Shown here piece by piece: positions 10,901 to 19,971 of a DNA stretch of 64,000 nt. The DNA is from Protonemura montana (lineage: Eukaryota; Arthropoda; Insecta; Plecoptera; Nemouridae). The notes beneath the pieces are model-generated. The model ran no database searches, was not told the DNA's origin, and saw nothing but the letters and a program-made list of their open reading frames with translations. The translations under genes were made by a program, and so were the position numbers. Location: positions 16,268,651 to 16,332,650 of the forward strand of contig OX387603.1 of assembly GCA_947568835.1 (NCBI GenBank), read 5' to 3'. How positions within the stretch are numbered: position 1 is the first letter of the stretch; each line of letters starts with the position of its first letter.

Positions 10901-13455
10901 GTCAATTCTATTTAAGAAGGAAAATTGAGTCTTAAACCTCTTCAATAAGAAGTTTTGAATTTTTTCTTTTACGGCCTATCTTAAGGTTCCGCTCACGACT
11001 TGGCGATTAGTTTGAGTGAATTTGCTGTATCATTAAGATTGCAGAATTGAGAACCTCTTCTAGAAGAACTCTGTATAGCTACAGCTTCCAAACCCTGAAT
11101 CTACCGTATGGTTGGCCGTATTTTTTCTTTGACAGTTTGCAACAAATATGCGACCTATTTAAAAAAATTCCAGTACAATCACCTTTGGATACACATTCAT
11201 TTGGTTTTTACCATGCATTGCATGCCATGCACTCTAGCAAGTTTCCAGTCCACTTCAACTCTTATCATGAAGGGAGTTTCCTTTGCTCATTATTGGTAGT
11301 CTCTTCCATCTTGACCGTCTTCTAGTGAGACCAATGTCCGACGCTTGTTTACATTCCTGAGGTGCCGGCAGACCAGCCCATGGAGATACCTTGCTTGTTA
11401 AAACTAGTGCATATTGACTTCAAAGATTTCTACATTTTTTCCCTGCATGTGTATCTGCCATTGGATTGATTTGTTATTACCATATTGTTGGCCCAACATG
11501 TTGACGCTAATTTATGATCGCTGTCAATAATCTTGGTCGGCTTCAGCAGCTTGAAGCGGGTATTGCGAGAGCAATACTTAAACAGCGAAACAACACTTAA
11601 ATAGATGTTAGAAATCTAATTCGGTTCTACTGTTGCTATTAAAGACCCATTGATATGTTTTGATGTGAGGAAATTCATTCGGAAAGTTTGATCTGTCACT
11701 TGTTATGAACAGTGTCATGCTTCACGGACTTGACAAGGTACAGTAGAAAAGTCGATACAAGTGCAGTTGCTGTCGCCATCCATCACACCTAATTGAGCTG
11801 TCTGGATTATGAATAAATCATTGTCATGTCATTTATTCTATCGGCAAGCATTAATCCTTGCTTTTCTTGCCTCTAATGAAAAATGGAATGACTGCCGGGA
11901 TCTCGCCTTAATTTTTAGCAACAATGCGTTGGATTGGAAGTAATTAGTGAGAAAAGGCTGCAATTGAAATAGGGAATGTGTTGTCCCGTGTTTCCTTTTC
12001 CATGACCCTGCATCCGCGAGTAATACTAACGCCTTTCCTGGTATCTTAAACGTGGTTTCATCACATACCCGCAGGTATTGATAACTCAAAGTTAAATTAT
12101 TCATCCCCCCAACGCAACTGCAGAATTTTCCCTTCGCAATCGCTTCTTAACGTATGCAGTCCAATCCCATCTTGACTCAAGTCTCCAAAAGCCAAGAATT
12201 AAACAATCAGATGATCGTTGCTTGCAGACTTTCACCGACGCAGGGGTGGCGTACAAGAAGATTCTGACCCCGGGCCACGTGATCCCTGCCCGCCGTTACA
12301 TTCTCGAGTAAGTACTGACAAACCAATGCAATTGCCAGGAGCTCAATCACACTCTTTTCCTTTTTGTGAGAATACATGTGAAACGAACCAGCACTTGAAG
12401 TATTTCCCGGTAAAGAACCATCAGTCAAAATGGCCGACCGCACAGCTTTCTTCCAACATTAACCTATAAAAACATATATTTTAATGATGCAAGATGACTT
12501 TGAGGTCGGCCATCTTTACTGGTGGTTCTTAACCTTTTGCACTGTCTTTGCATGGTTTTGGCTTACATTTTCCATAGTATGGATACGGTTGACATTTATA
12601 TGAGGAGGTAACTCCATGAATCCACATCACGAGTCTCTACGTTTCCTGCTACCACATACCTTACAGATCTTACGCTCGATTGACTTTGATGTCCACCATT
12701 GTGCGCCTTTTTCTCGTCTCTCACTGGACCATTTAAATGATGCATAGCCCCATCGTACCATTACCGCATGAATCATTACATCCCTAGGGAGTTTTAAATA
12801 TAATTCAGTAGTTTCAGCCGGTTATACTGGCTACTAATTCACCAATTAATGACAACTAATTTAATTGTCTGCATGTCTGCCGCGATTTCTCTCTAAATCA
12901 TCGGTTGCGTATCACAGGACCCCGGTACCTGTAAGATAGCACGGCGAGTTCACGCCTTCAGATTGCAAGATATGTATCATGAGCCTGGCCGCGAAGTCTC
13001 GGGTTCGATCCCGAATGGATGACATCATCGTTAATAAGTTCTGGTTGGTGGGGCGGGGAGGGGAAAGCGTGCAAATTCTCATAGAAACGCAGTCTGGGTC
13101 TTCGTTCTTACAGACAAAATTATGTTTTCATGCTATTAAAATTAACTATATCTCCTTAGATTAAATGTGTCTGCTAAGGAGACATGTTCTTAACTCTAAA
13201 TTAAATTATACTTTGAAACATGTTAATGGTGCAATTTTATCAGATCTCTCTGTTCATTTTTCTAAACTACCCTCCGCGCGCGTACTATGCCATACCATTC
13301 AAATTTTTGTCAGAAAAAAATTCAAAATTGTTTGATGGATCACCAGGTAGCCCAGGACTTTGCTTACAAAATGGGCCTCCCGGCCGGGTTCGAAACCCGG
13401 TTCGCGTGACGTAATCTCTAATAATAACTAATAACATATCGCCCTAGTTGCCTCT

Positions 13456-13486
<31 letters not shown>

Positions 13487-16400
13487 CTAGCTCCGTGGTG
13501 AGACCCAATCAATTAGCATGGAGCCTGGCGGCTGGAACAGTAACTAATTGCAGAGTGCTAATAAGCATGCGCAGACTGATTTATCGGCGAGCTAATAGCT
13601 GTTAATTGTCGGCTGGATGCGCGAGTGCTAGTTCCAATTGATTTCGATCATTGTTTATCGATCTCCCCCTCTGCTCTCTCCACCTATCGGTTAGAATAAG
13701 CCCACACAGATGTTGGACGCGCTGGGGTAATTGTTGGATGAGCATTTCATACTGCTCACTGGAAATAGTTCAATTTTCACGTTTTTTTTTTTGTATATTC
13801 TCAAGAAAACATATACAAAGAACATATACGTAGTGAAACCGTTGCACGTAGGTACTACCAAGTACTACCTATAAGTAGTCATGCACTTCCATGCTTTTTA
13901 ATAAATTTCCCAATACGTACCGCTAATAAAAAGAGCCGACCTACCACACATCTATCCTTCGACCATGTTGGTGGAGCTGGCCATTTTAACTTGTCGCAAT
14001 GGTATAACCTTAGAGAAAAGAATATGGGTGTATGACTGCATCCATCTCAATTTTCAGAGCTTCGTTGTAAAGTACATCGAATGCAGTTTTTTTTTAATCC
14101 CAAAAGTGTTCACTGTAATATGTGTTCAACATGCCTGTGCCACTATTTCAATTACACACAGGTTACTTCGACTACAGTACTAACATGCAAAAAAATGTGC
14201 AGCGTCGCTATAGGTGACAGTTGTTTTGCAACATAACCTAAAGGAGCTACAGTCAGATTCTAAATTGCAAACGCTTGCAATGCGCAGGGTACTTTATTAT
14301 TAAGAACACCACTACTCTCTCAAAAATGTATGCCCAAAACGGGGACTTAAATCTTCATTTTTAGCATCACTAAAGCATCAATTTGTGAGAGGGTAGTAGT
14401 GTTCTTAATAATTAAAAAAGAAGCTACGGTGACGTCAGCCATATTAGTTACTGATGGTTTTATGGCTACAATACATGATCCAGATCAGAGCATTTGTGGC
14501 ATGCTAGTGAGTACGTTGGCTACGTCGTCCGGCGCTTTGGAACCCCGGCGCCTGACCCCCTCTCCCAACCCACTTAGCACCTGCGAGGTGGCGGTAACGA
14601 TGTTGATCATCGTCGGCTACCAGCTCTCAGAAACAATCAGAAACAATTTCGCTCGGCCACTTGCCTTTAATGAAGCCGATTAAATACAAATGATACCAAT
14701 TATCAGATGCCTGGTGCTTGTCTGGAGGTAACAACTTGACACTGACGACTATCCGTTGGGTATTGGGGTTGGGGATGAGGATGCCCCTGAAATTGCCTGT
14801 GATAAGTTTCTTGGGGAGCTTATTTCGGGTCGGTATAATTTGATGGAATTTCGGTGTGTTGATGTAGCCGCGATGGAACACCTTTCCATTGTATTTTATT
14901 TCAATTTCGTGTTCTTAAATAATAGCAGAATTATATTTTATTAGATAAGTATTATAACTGAAACACATAATGCAATTCAATGAACTTTAGTCGTTGTTTA
15001 ACAACGTTTTGACTTCTGCGTACAGTGGAGGTTTTTTTATATCTATCAGGAATTGCAAAAATGTACGCGAAGGGCAAAACAGAAATACATTAACATTTTT
15101 GGGTGGTCGTTGCAAATGGCATTCCCAGTTAGTGAGAGCGTCGAAAGAAAACCCCTTTTCTCAAATTCACTACCAGAGAAATACTTCTTTCAGGCCCACC
15201 GACTGAGCATGATATGGGAAACCTACGATGCGGGTGATCCTTTATACAAAGTAGAGAAACTTCAAAGCCATTCGCCTGATCTGAAGCCGCAGTTTCATAC
15301 GTTCTTGAATCAAATGCCGATTGCCGAACTATTAGTTATACACTACTTATAGTTTTTGACGTTTACCAAGAAGTATCGACATTTTCTCACGAACTGCCAT
15401 TGCTTCACACAATCACTCGACCTAAACACTCGCTAATTCCATTCAATTAGTCGCGCTTTTCGCTGATCTCTTCTCGGAAATGGTCCGTAAATCGCTGCGC
15501 CCAACGGATTAACTGGCCATTTAGTCGATGATAATTGTCCCAATCAGTCGGTGAACATGAGCTAATTGAATCGATCGCGCGGTCGATATGCTGCGCGCCT
15601 GCCGGCCATTATGCAAATCACGCGACCGATTAGCTTGACTGAACTTTGCCGGTTCTTGTGAGACTTTACTGGAGTTAAGCAACACTGCGTCTTGTCGGCT
15701 GAATAGGTGACCGTTTAGCAGCTTATAAAAGTGAAGGGACCGTTGACACATGACGCTTTAGATGCAATGGGTTCATTCACCGTGATTATCTTTCGATTTT
15801 CATTAATTTTGATGCTTTGGGCATTCGTTGGTGTAGTTCCTTGCCTTGGTGTAGTGGCCAGCTTTTAAATCGCTAGTGCTGTTTTATAGTAGCTTTTTTC
15901 ACCTATCTTGCTTATTAAACCTGCGGAAGCGATCAGCAGACTTCAATTAAGTGGTGATAATGTCTCATATCGTAGAGAAATTACTTTCAAGGGTGAACTT
16001 ATTCATATTAATTATTAATTTTGTTTCACTGACAGCCGCAGAATGGAAAACTGAATTTTGCGTCAGTTGCCATGACCAATTCTACATATTTGAAGGCAAG
16101 GTCATCATCCCGTTAGTGATATTTAGGTGGGCGTTCAGTGCCCCCCCCCCCCCCCCCCCAAACACATGTCCAATCCAAATAATTGGCATCGTGTCAATAA
16201 AACGTCATGTTGTTCTGGTCCAGTTACAAACACGGAAAAAAACTATTCTCGTGACGACACCGGGAAACGAACTCAGATCCTCACGTCGAATGTCATCACC
16301 ATAATTCAACATCTCTCTCCAAAGCACCTATCACAACAACAAGCTAATAATATCAGTTCTCTGGGCATGTTCCTTTGCTTTATCTCCAGCATATCTGGAC

Positions 16401-19235
16401 CAGCGTGACGTTGTGACTATGGACATAGAGTCGAGGCCCCGTCGCGAGCGCGGTTACTTTCGATCAAGATAACTCTGTGTTAATTAATTATTAACGGGCT
16501 GCGGTGTTAGCGCCGCGTGGGGCTGGACTGGTTTACCAGCAGCTTGCAAATAAATATACTCCGTGGTCGGAATCGAACCGATGTCCTTTTCTTGGGCTTG
16601 CGGAATCGACTGGGATCTGCAAATGCGAGAGGGGTGTGGTGGAGGAGTGGGACCGTGTTTAATACAAACGCAAGGGACAGTATGTTATAGAATGGGATGG
16701 TTCATTCAAACCTGAAAGAAAATTTACCGCACGATGATTGCGGTACTTTTGAGGAAAAACGCTGAGCTGTATTATTGAACTAAAGGGTACTTGTACCCTT
16801 TTAAGCCCGCATGTCTAAAACCCTACAGTATGGTAACTTGTAGCAAAAGCACTTCTACAGCTCTACCTATTAACTCAATATATTACAAGGATTACCGATA
16901 GCTCATCCTTAACATTTTTTTCGTGCGCAATGTTAAGTGTACTGTTGTGAAAAACTGGGGACCATGTCCGTTGTTCTTTCATTTCCCTGGCATTTGGAGA
17001 CAGCCTTTGAGCCCGAAGGACCTTGATTTTGAATGCGCCAACCCTTGGCCCGAGTTCTGACAGGACTTTCTTGTGTTTGCAGATTTTTCCAGACCGTGAA
17101 GGACTTCATCGCCTCTTCCGACGATGACGGTTTGTTGCATGCACTCCGTGGTAGTTATAGACATGTGATTATGAAATACCAGTTTGAATCTCATTAGGGG
17201 GTTCTTTAAAAGTTATTTTAAAACATCACTAAGGAAGCAAGGACTTGCTCTCTGCATGCCTGCAAGTTTTCTGTAGCAAATTACAAGCCAAAAATAAGTT
17301 TTTATTTCTTTCCCTAGATTCGCTGATCGGCGTACATTGCACTCACGGCCTGAATCGAACCTCTTACTTCATCTGCTGGTAATTATACTCTCATTTCTTA
17401 GAACTGCCGAAACTGTGTCTCTACAGCAGAATAAAATGGCTAAGCTCACCGTTTACATCAAATTTTACTCGACACAGAACGTTAAAATCACCAGATATTA
17501 TAATTTTAAATGTTTTTATTGATTGTTATAATAGCTTTAAAATATCGTGGTCAAGATTAATTTAAACTAGGCGTGTTTAAACGCTTGCCGAAATGTAATT
17601 ATTAGATTGGGAGCTGGTCGAGCACTCTCCGGTATTTGTGGATTCTTGCCCTCGATCGCATTCTAATCTCTTTCCTTGTCCCGGCTCGTCCGGATTGCAG
17701 CTACATGATTCATGAGATGGGCTTTGACCCCGAAGACGCCTTGGCAGGTCAGTACACGCATTAACATTAACACTATACATACGAAAATAGCAGTTAAGTT
17801 AAGGGGGTTCATAGGGAACTTGAAAATCGACATTAGAGCTAATATTTTTGCATGGTTTTATTCTCACGTGTTGCTGAGTCACCAACCAAAATCTGCGGGA
17901 TATTTTTGGGAAACTCGGAAAAACAAACTTTGTTGTCGCATTCGGTTTTCCGAGAAATAATAGAGTTGAGTGATTCGAAATTTTTTATTACATCTACAAT
18001 ACTAATCTTGAGAGAATGACAAGTTTTCAGACATCTTATTTATCTAATTCCAAATAAAATACTTGTTTTTAATAGTGTTAAAATTAGTAAAAAACTCCGC
18101 CCTTGTTTCAACGAAAACAGAGCCTAAAAACGGAGGTTTGTCTTTCTTTATTCGTAGGTTGTTAGGTCAGGTTGATGAAACAAGCGGTTTCTTTTGGCAG
18201 AATAACTCTGCAACCATGAAACTAAAATTTACATTGATTGCAAATTGATCCTCCGTGGTGTGACTATCTTCATGATGGTGCTATTTTATGTAACGTGCAT
18301 TTTAAGTAAACTAGAGAAGAGTACACGGAAAATCATATGTGAAAGTACCTATTACCGCTTTAAAAATGATTTCCAGAGATTCGTCAATCCAATTAATTAT
18401 TATTATTTTTTATTTTTTTAAATATATTTATTTTTAAACGTATTCCCAGCTCGTTTCTTAATATGTCGTCACTTCGGATCTTCCAGCGTTCGAGAAAGCA
18501 CGTGGTCACAAAATTGAGCGTCAGAATTATGTGAACGACTTGAAGGGTCGTGGCATGGGCTCAGACTCTGGTCAACAAACTTTCGTGAGCGACGCTCGGG
18601 AACGTTACGGAGGCCCCACGGGCCCAGGGCATTGGGGCCAGAAGCAGCAAGCCTTTAAGACACCTGGAAATTCAAGGTCAAGCTGGCAGACGCAGCGAGA
18701 TTCAAGGTCAAATGGTCCTGGACATTGGAATTCAAGGTCAAACGATTCTGCGCATTGGAATTCAAGATCAAAAGATCCTGCGCATTGGAATCCAAGGGCA
18801 AATGGTCCTGGTCAGAGATATTCAAGGCCAAGTGGTCCAGCACCCTGTGATTCAAGATCGAAAGGATCAGTACAAAGGAGTCGTGGAGAACCGCGAGTTT
18901 CCTCGCAAAGCGACTGGCGGAACAGGCCTGATGACCGACCGTCTCATGATGGTAATCAACGTCAGTGCCATTTTGAGGAGCCGTCTCACGCATACCCTTC
19001 ATCTAGCCGGTCACAGCACACGTTCTTTCCTTTTGATGAAGGACATACTCAGCAACGACCTCAAGGAAATGTACAACAGTACTCGACGTATAAGGAATGG
19101 CGAGCTGCACATGGTGATCAACGTCCTCCCGTTAATCAGCAACGTGTTCCTCACCATGGACCACGTCAAGTTAATCCCAAACCCCAATGTAGAACAATAC
19201 CGAAACATAAATCTAATGCTGAGAGTGGAGTTTGA
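4928..19235 (+). CDS. DUSP11: PIR-1/DUSP11-like RNA 5'-triphosphatase, complete, nine coding exons
   Basis: Exons are 4928-4944, 5901-5976, 10610-10641, 10738-10825, 12228-12307, 17083-17129, 17318-17378, 17701-17747 and 18487-19235. All junctions are GT-AG, phases agree, and they join to 398 codons plus stop. The protein opens KLPDRW, then GERIPGTRFISFKVPL (family N-terminal block), VDLTNTSKYY, KILTPGHVIP, and the cysteine-phosphatase loop HCTHGLNRT (nucleophile Cys121, Arg127), then RGHKIERQNYVNDL, all diagnostic of the DUSP11/PIR-1 family. These enzymes remove gamma and beta phosphates from 5'-triphosphorylated RNA (nuclear in human; linked to small-RNA pathways in C. elegans). The catalytic domain ends near residue 170. 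The rest is a low-complexity Arg/Ser/Gly/Gln/His-rich tail including seven 10-residue repeats (residues 211-280). Start choice: the ATG at 4928 gives the expected family N-terminus directly before the split Arg codon. Confidence 0.93.
4945..5900 (+). other. Intron 1 of the PIR-1-like gene
   Basis: It is a 956-base AT-rich intron ending ATTGTTTTAG. I see nothing else of note in it on either strand. Confidence 0.8.
5901..5976 (+). CDS. DUSP11: PIR-1-like gene exon 2 (residues 6-31)
   Basis: It encodes WLPYKPMGERIPGTRF and the following ISFKVPLKE. GTRFI(S/A)FKVPL is the strongest N-terminal family signature. The acceptor is TTTTAG and the donor is GAG|GTAATT; the exon ends in phase 0. Confidence 0.95.
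6174..6310 (+). repeat. Dispersed repeat family A, copy 2
   Basis: It aligns with the reverse complement of 2345-2482. The two copies lie on opposite sides of the divergent promoter, 3.7 kb apart and in opposite orientation. Confidence 0.65.
7690..7925. other. CpG-rich island inside intron 2
   Basis: About 235 bases rich in G, C and CpG (for example GGCGCGG, GGGCGCGCG, GCGGCCGCCGTCGACG) stand out sharply from AT-rich surroundings. Open frames on both strands here are what such composition produces and none looks like a known protein. It could be an internal promoter, an enhancer, or the head of a repeat. Confidence 0.6.
9177..9484 (+). repeat. Dispersed repeat family B, copy 1
   Basis: It aligns in the same orientation with 20951-21248. 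Shared blocks in order are GAAGATACCAGCCC, GACTGCC, GCATTGCTA, GACATCAGC(A/G)GAGAT, GTTG(G/A)CCAGCA(T/C)GTCACC, GGTGGCGCCTCTG and CCGAAAAG. No ORF is conserved between the copies. Confidence 0.75.
9985..10170 (-). mobile_element. tRNA-derived SINE-like segment (minus strand)
   Basis: The minus strand reads a T-arm-like CCGGGTTCGATTCCCGC with an excellent pol III B box (GGTTCGATTCC, about 10108-10118), followed downstream by a GC-rich body. The 5' half does not fold as a tRNA, so this is a tRNA-derived SINE or an old tRNA pseudogene. Ends are approximate. Confidence 0.4.
10610..10641 (+). CDS. DUSP11: PIR-1-like gene exon 3 (residues 32-41 plus two bases)
   Basis: This 32-base micro-exon encodes AYCGSLTEAQ and the first two bases of Arg42. 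The acceptor is TTTTTCAG and the donor AG|GTATGT. It keeps frame between exons 2 and 4, and the next intron is only 96 bases long. Confidence 0.88.
10738..10825 (+). CDS. DUSP11: PIR-1-like gene exon 4 (residues 42-71)
   Basis: It encodes FTPEMLMEQCPNVQLIVDLT and NTSKYYNSN. The (L/I)(I/V)DLT.T.(R/K)YY block is family-typical. The acceptor is TTTCATAG and the donor AAC|GTAAGA. Confidence 0.95.
10826..12227 (+). other. Intron 4 of the PIR-1-like gene
   Basis: It is a 1.4-kb AT-rich intron in which I see no further exon or element. Confidence 0.75.
12228..12307 (+). CDS. DUSP11: PIR-1-like gene exon 5 (residues 72-97 plus two bases)
   Basis: It encodes TFTDAGVAYKKILTPGHVIP and ARRYIL. The K(I/L)(L/F)T.GH.(I/V)P block is where family members place their conserved GH(Q/V)(V/I)P. 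The acceptor is CTTGCAG and the donor GA|GTAAGT. Confidence 0.93.
12975..13015 (+). mobile_element. tRNA-derived SINE-like remnant with B box
   Basis: TCGGGTTCGATCCCGA (about 12998-13013) is a perfect T-arm-like stem and pol III B box. A complete tRNA cannot be folded from the upstream DNA, so this is most likely a SINE head remnant. Confidence 0.35.
13340..13410 (+). mobile_element. tRNA-derived SINE-like head (A and B box)
   Basis: An A-box-like TAGCCCAGG at 13348-13356 precedes a B-box-like GGTTCGAAACC (starting about 13387) inside CCGGGTTCGAAACCCGG, with spacing of about 40 bases as in tRNA-type promoters. The rest does not fold as a tRNA. Confidence 0.4.
13456..13486. repeat. Poly-G run, 31 bases
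   Basis: It is an uninterrupted G homopolymer within intron 5, so the nascent PIR-1-like transcript would carry it as poly-G, able to form G-quadruplexes. The length may be unreliable in the assembly. Confidence 0.95.
14294..14414. mobile_element. MITE-like hairpin, about 30-bp inverted ends
   Basis: Left end TTATTATTAAGAACACCACT and right end read in reverse TAATTATTAAGAACACTACT continue into ACTCTCTCA and ACCCTCTCA, giving about 30 bases of inverted repeat with a few mismatches around a 55-base centre. No coding capacity and no clear target duplication. It resembles a small foldback MITE; as it is transcribed within intron 5 it would form a long RNA hairpin. Confidence 0.6.
15640..15735 (+). 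mobile_element. Decayed 5S rRNA-derived SINE fragment
   Basis: Landmarks in order match 5S rRNA and the fuller SINE copies: GCCGGTTCTTGTGAG, GAGTTAAGCAACAC and AATAGGTGACCG. The 3' body seen in the fuller copies at 46.0 and 50.1 kb is not recognisable here. Confidence 0.65.
16141..16159. repeat. Poly-C run, 19 bases
   Basis: It is an uninterrupted C homopolymer in intron 5. Confidence 0.95.
16555..16595 (-). mobile_element. tRNA-like B-box remnant (minus strand)
   Basis: The minus strand reads CATCGGTTCGATTCCGACCA, which contains a perfect B box. The upstream half does not fold as a tRNA. It may be a degraded tRNA-derived SINE. Confidence 0.3.
17083..17129 (+). CDS. DUSP11: PIR-1-like gene exon 6 (residues 98-113)
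   Basis: This 47-base exon encodes FFQTVKDFIASSDDD. It is the helix preceding the catalytic loop, as in the family. The acceptor is TTTGCAG and the donor G|GTTTGT (non-consensus at +3 to +4). Confidence 0.88.
17318..17378 (+). CDS. DUSP11: PIR-1-like gene exon 7, catalytic loop (residues 114-133)
   Basis: It encodes SLIGVHCTHGLNRTSYFIC, with the full HCX5R signature (Cys121, Arg127) and the conserved Thr after Arg. The acceptor is TTTCCCTAG and the donor TG|GTAATT. The catalytic residues are intact, so the enzyme is predicted to be active. Confidence 0.96.
17379..17700 (+). other. Intron 7 of the PIR-1-like gene
   Basis: It is 322 bases long, ends GATTGCAG, and holds nothing else I can identify. 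Confidence 0.8.
17701..17747 (+). CDS. DUSP11: PIR-1-like gene exon 8 (residues 134-149)
   Basis: This 47-base exon encodes YMIHEMGFDPEDALA, matching the family helix that follows the catalytic loop. The acceptor is GATTGCAG and the donor G|GTCAGT. Confidence 0.92.
17748..18486 (+). other. Intron 8 of the PIR-1-like gene
   Basis: It is a 739-base AT-rich intron ending GATCTTCCAG, with nothing else supported in it. Confidence 0.8.
18487..19235 (+). CDS. DUSP11: PIR-1-like gene exon 9 (residues 150-398, tail and stop)
   Basis: It begins FEKARGHKIERQNYVNDLK, completing the phosphatase domain, then encodes a long basic low-complexity tail with seven 10-residue repeats and further Gln/Arg/His/Pro-rich sequence to the stop at 19233-19235. 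A second, shifted plus-strand frame stays open from 18712 to 19266 across the same DNA. After the stop there is no perfect AATAAA close by; an AATATA variant lies near 19340. Confidence 0.93.
18669..18878 (+). repeat. Seven 30-bp coding tandem repeats in the PIR-1-like tail
   Basis: Seven in-frame 30-base units encode 10-residue modules of the type (N/D)SRSNGPGHW. The first and last three units have diverged, while units 2-4 are near identical (GGNCATTGGAATTCAAG blocks). All three forward frames of the repeat lack stops. Confidence 0.92.
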
Positions 19236-19417
19236 TTTGGTGCAAAATAAGTGTCTTCAATGTTGAAGCAACCGTTTCTGAGCTGCTGAAGTAAACCTTT
19301 ATTTGATTTGTTTAATAATTCCGCATTTTATTAAACGAAATATAAAACATACAAACATTCAAACATAAAACGCGTACTGCATGGAGAACTTGAGCGCGTG
19401 AACACGAGTTGCCTAGC

Positions 19418-19971
19418 TTAACCCGAGAGTAGTCGCGCCTCTGTTTGTAACGTTATTGGTCCCTGCCGGTCGTTTAGACCACATCATCTAATATTTGCAA
19501 ATGACTCCAGGGTGGCATTTTGATTGCGAACGAAGGGGAGTGTATCATTGGTGTGATAGCATACAAGGTAACAAACGATCTGATTTGATTTTTTTATGTT
19601 TATTTAGGTCTAAATACTGACACACCAGCACATATTACATTTCACTTTAGGGGCTATATTTTATTTTGATAACACAAGTTTTCTTTTGATCATACAAGTA
19701 TTCTTTTAATTATGTACAAGAATAATAATGACTCAGATAAAATGTTTTGGTTACCTTAGTAGTCGCGTAGTGGTCAAAAAGACCGGGCAACCAAACAACC
19801 CAGTAATGCAATTCCGTAGAAAACTAAATCGAGTATTGCTCAGTAGCCTCACAAAGCTCTTTTAAGAAGGTAGGTGAAGCCAGAGAGCCCGAGGATGCAC
19901 GATTTACAAATACCAAATGTTTAAAGAAAAACAAGGTCTAAAAGACCGCGTCGCGACTACTCTCGGGTTAA
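19418..19971. mobile_element. piggyBac-type non-autonomous element (MITE)
   Basis: TTAA at 19418-19421 is followed by CCCGAGAGTAGTCGCG, and the perfect reverse complement CGCGACTACTCTCGGG is followed by TTAA at 19968-19971. TTAA target duplication plus ends beginning CCC is the hallmark of the piggyBac superfamily. The 546-base body has no transposase frame. Subterminal GGTC-N4/5-GACC palindromes lie near both ends, and an internal AGTAGTCGCG at about 19760 is followed by GGTCAAAAAGACC, likely transposase-binding repeats. Confidence 0.88.

Larger units (their letters stand above)
12308..17082 (+). other. Intron 5 of the PIR-1-like gene
   Basis: At 4.8 kb it is the longest intron and is rich in inserts: tRNA-like B-box remnants at about 12.99 and 13.39 kb, a 31-G run, a MITE-like hairpin, a decayed 5S-SINE fragment, a 19-C run, and two islands dense in homeodomain-type cores (13490-13680 and 15390-15640). 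I see no other coding exon. Confidence 0.75.

Noticed and set aside
17345..17365. A pol III B-box-like word on the minus strand, GGTTCGATTC
   Set aside because: It is the complement of the codons for GLNRT in the PIR-1-like catalytic exon, so it is coding coincidence.
18655..19002. A 115-codon minus-strand frame
   Set aside because: It is the antisense shadow of the repeat-rich last exon of the PIR-1-like gene, open only because the 30-bp units lack stops in several frames.
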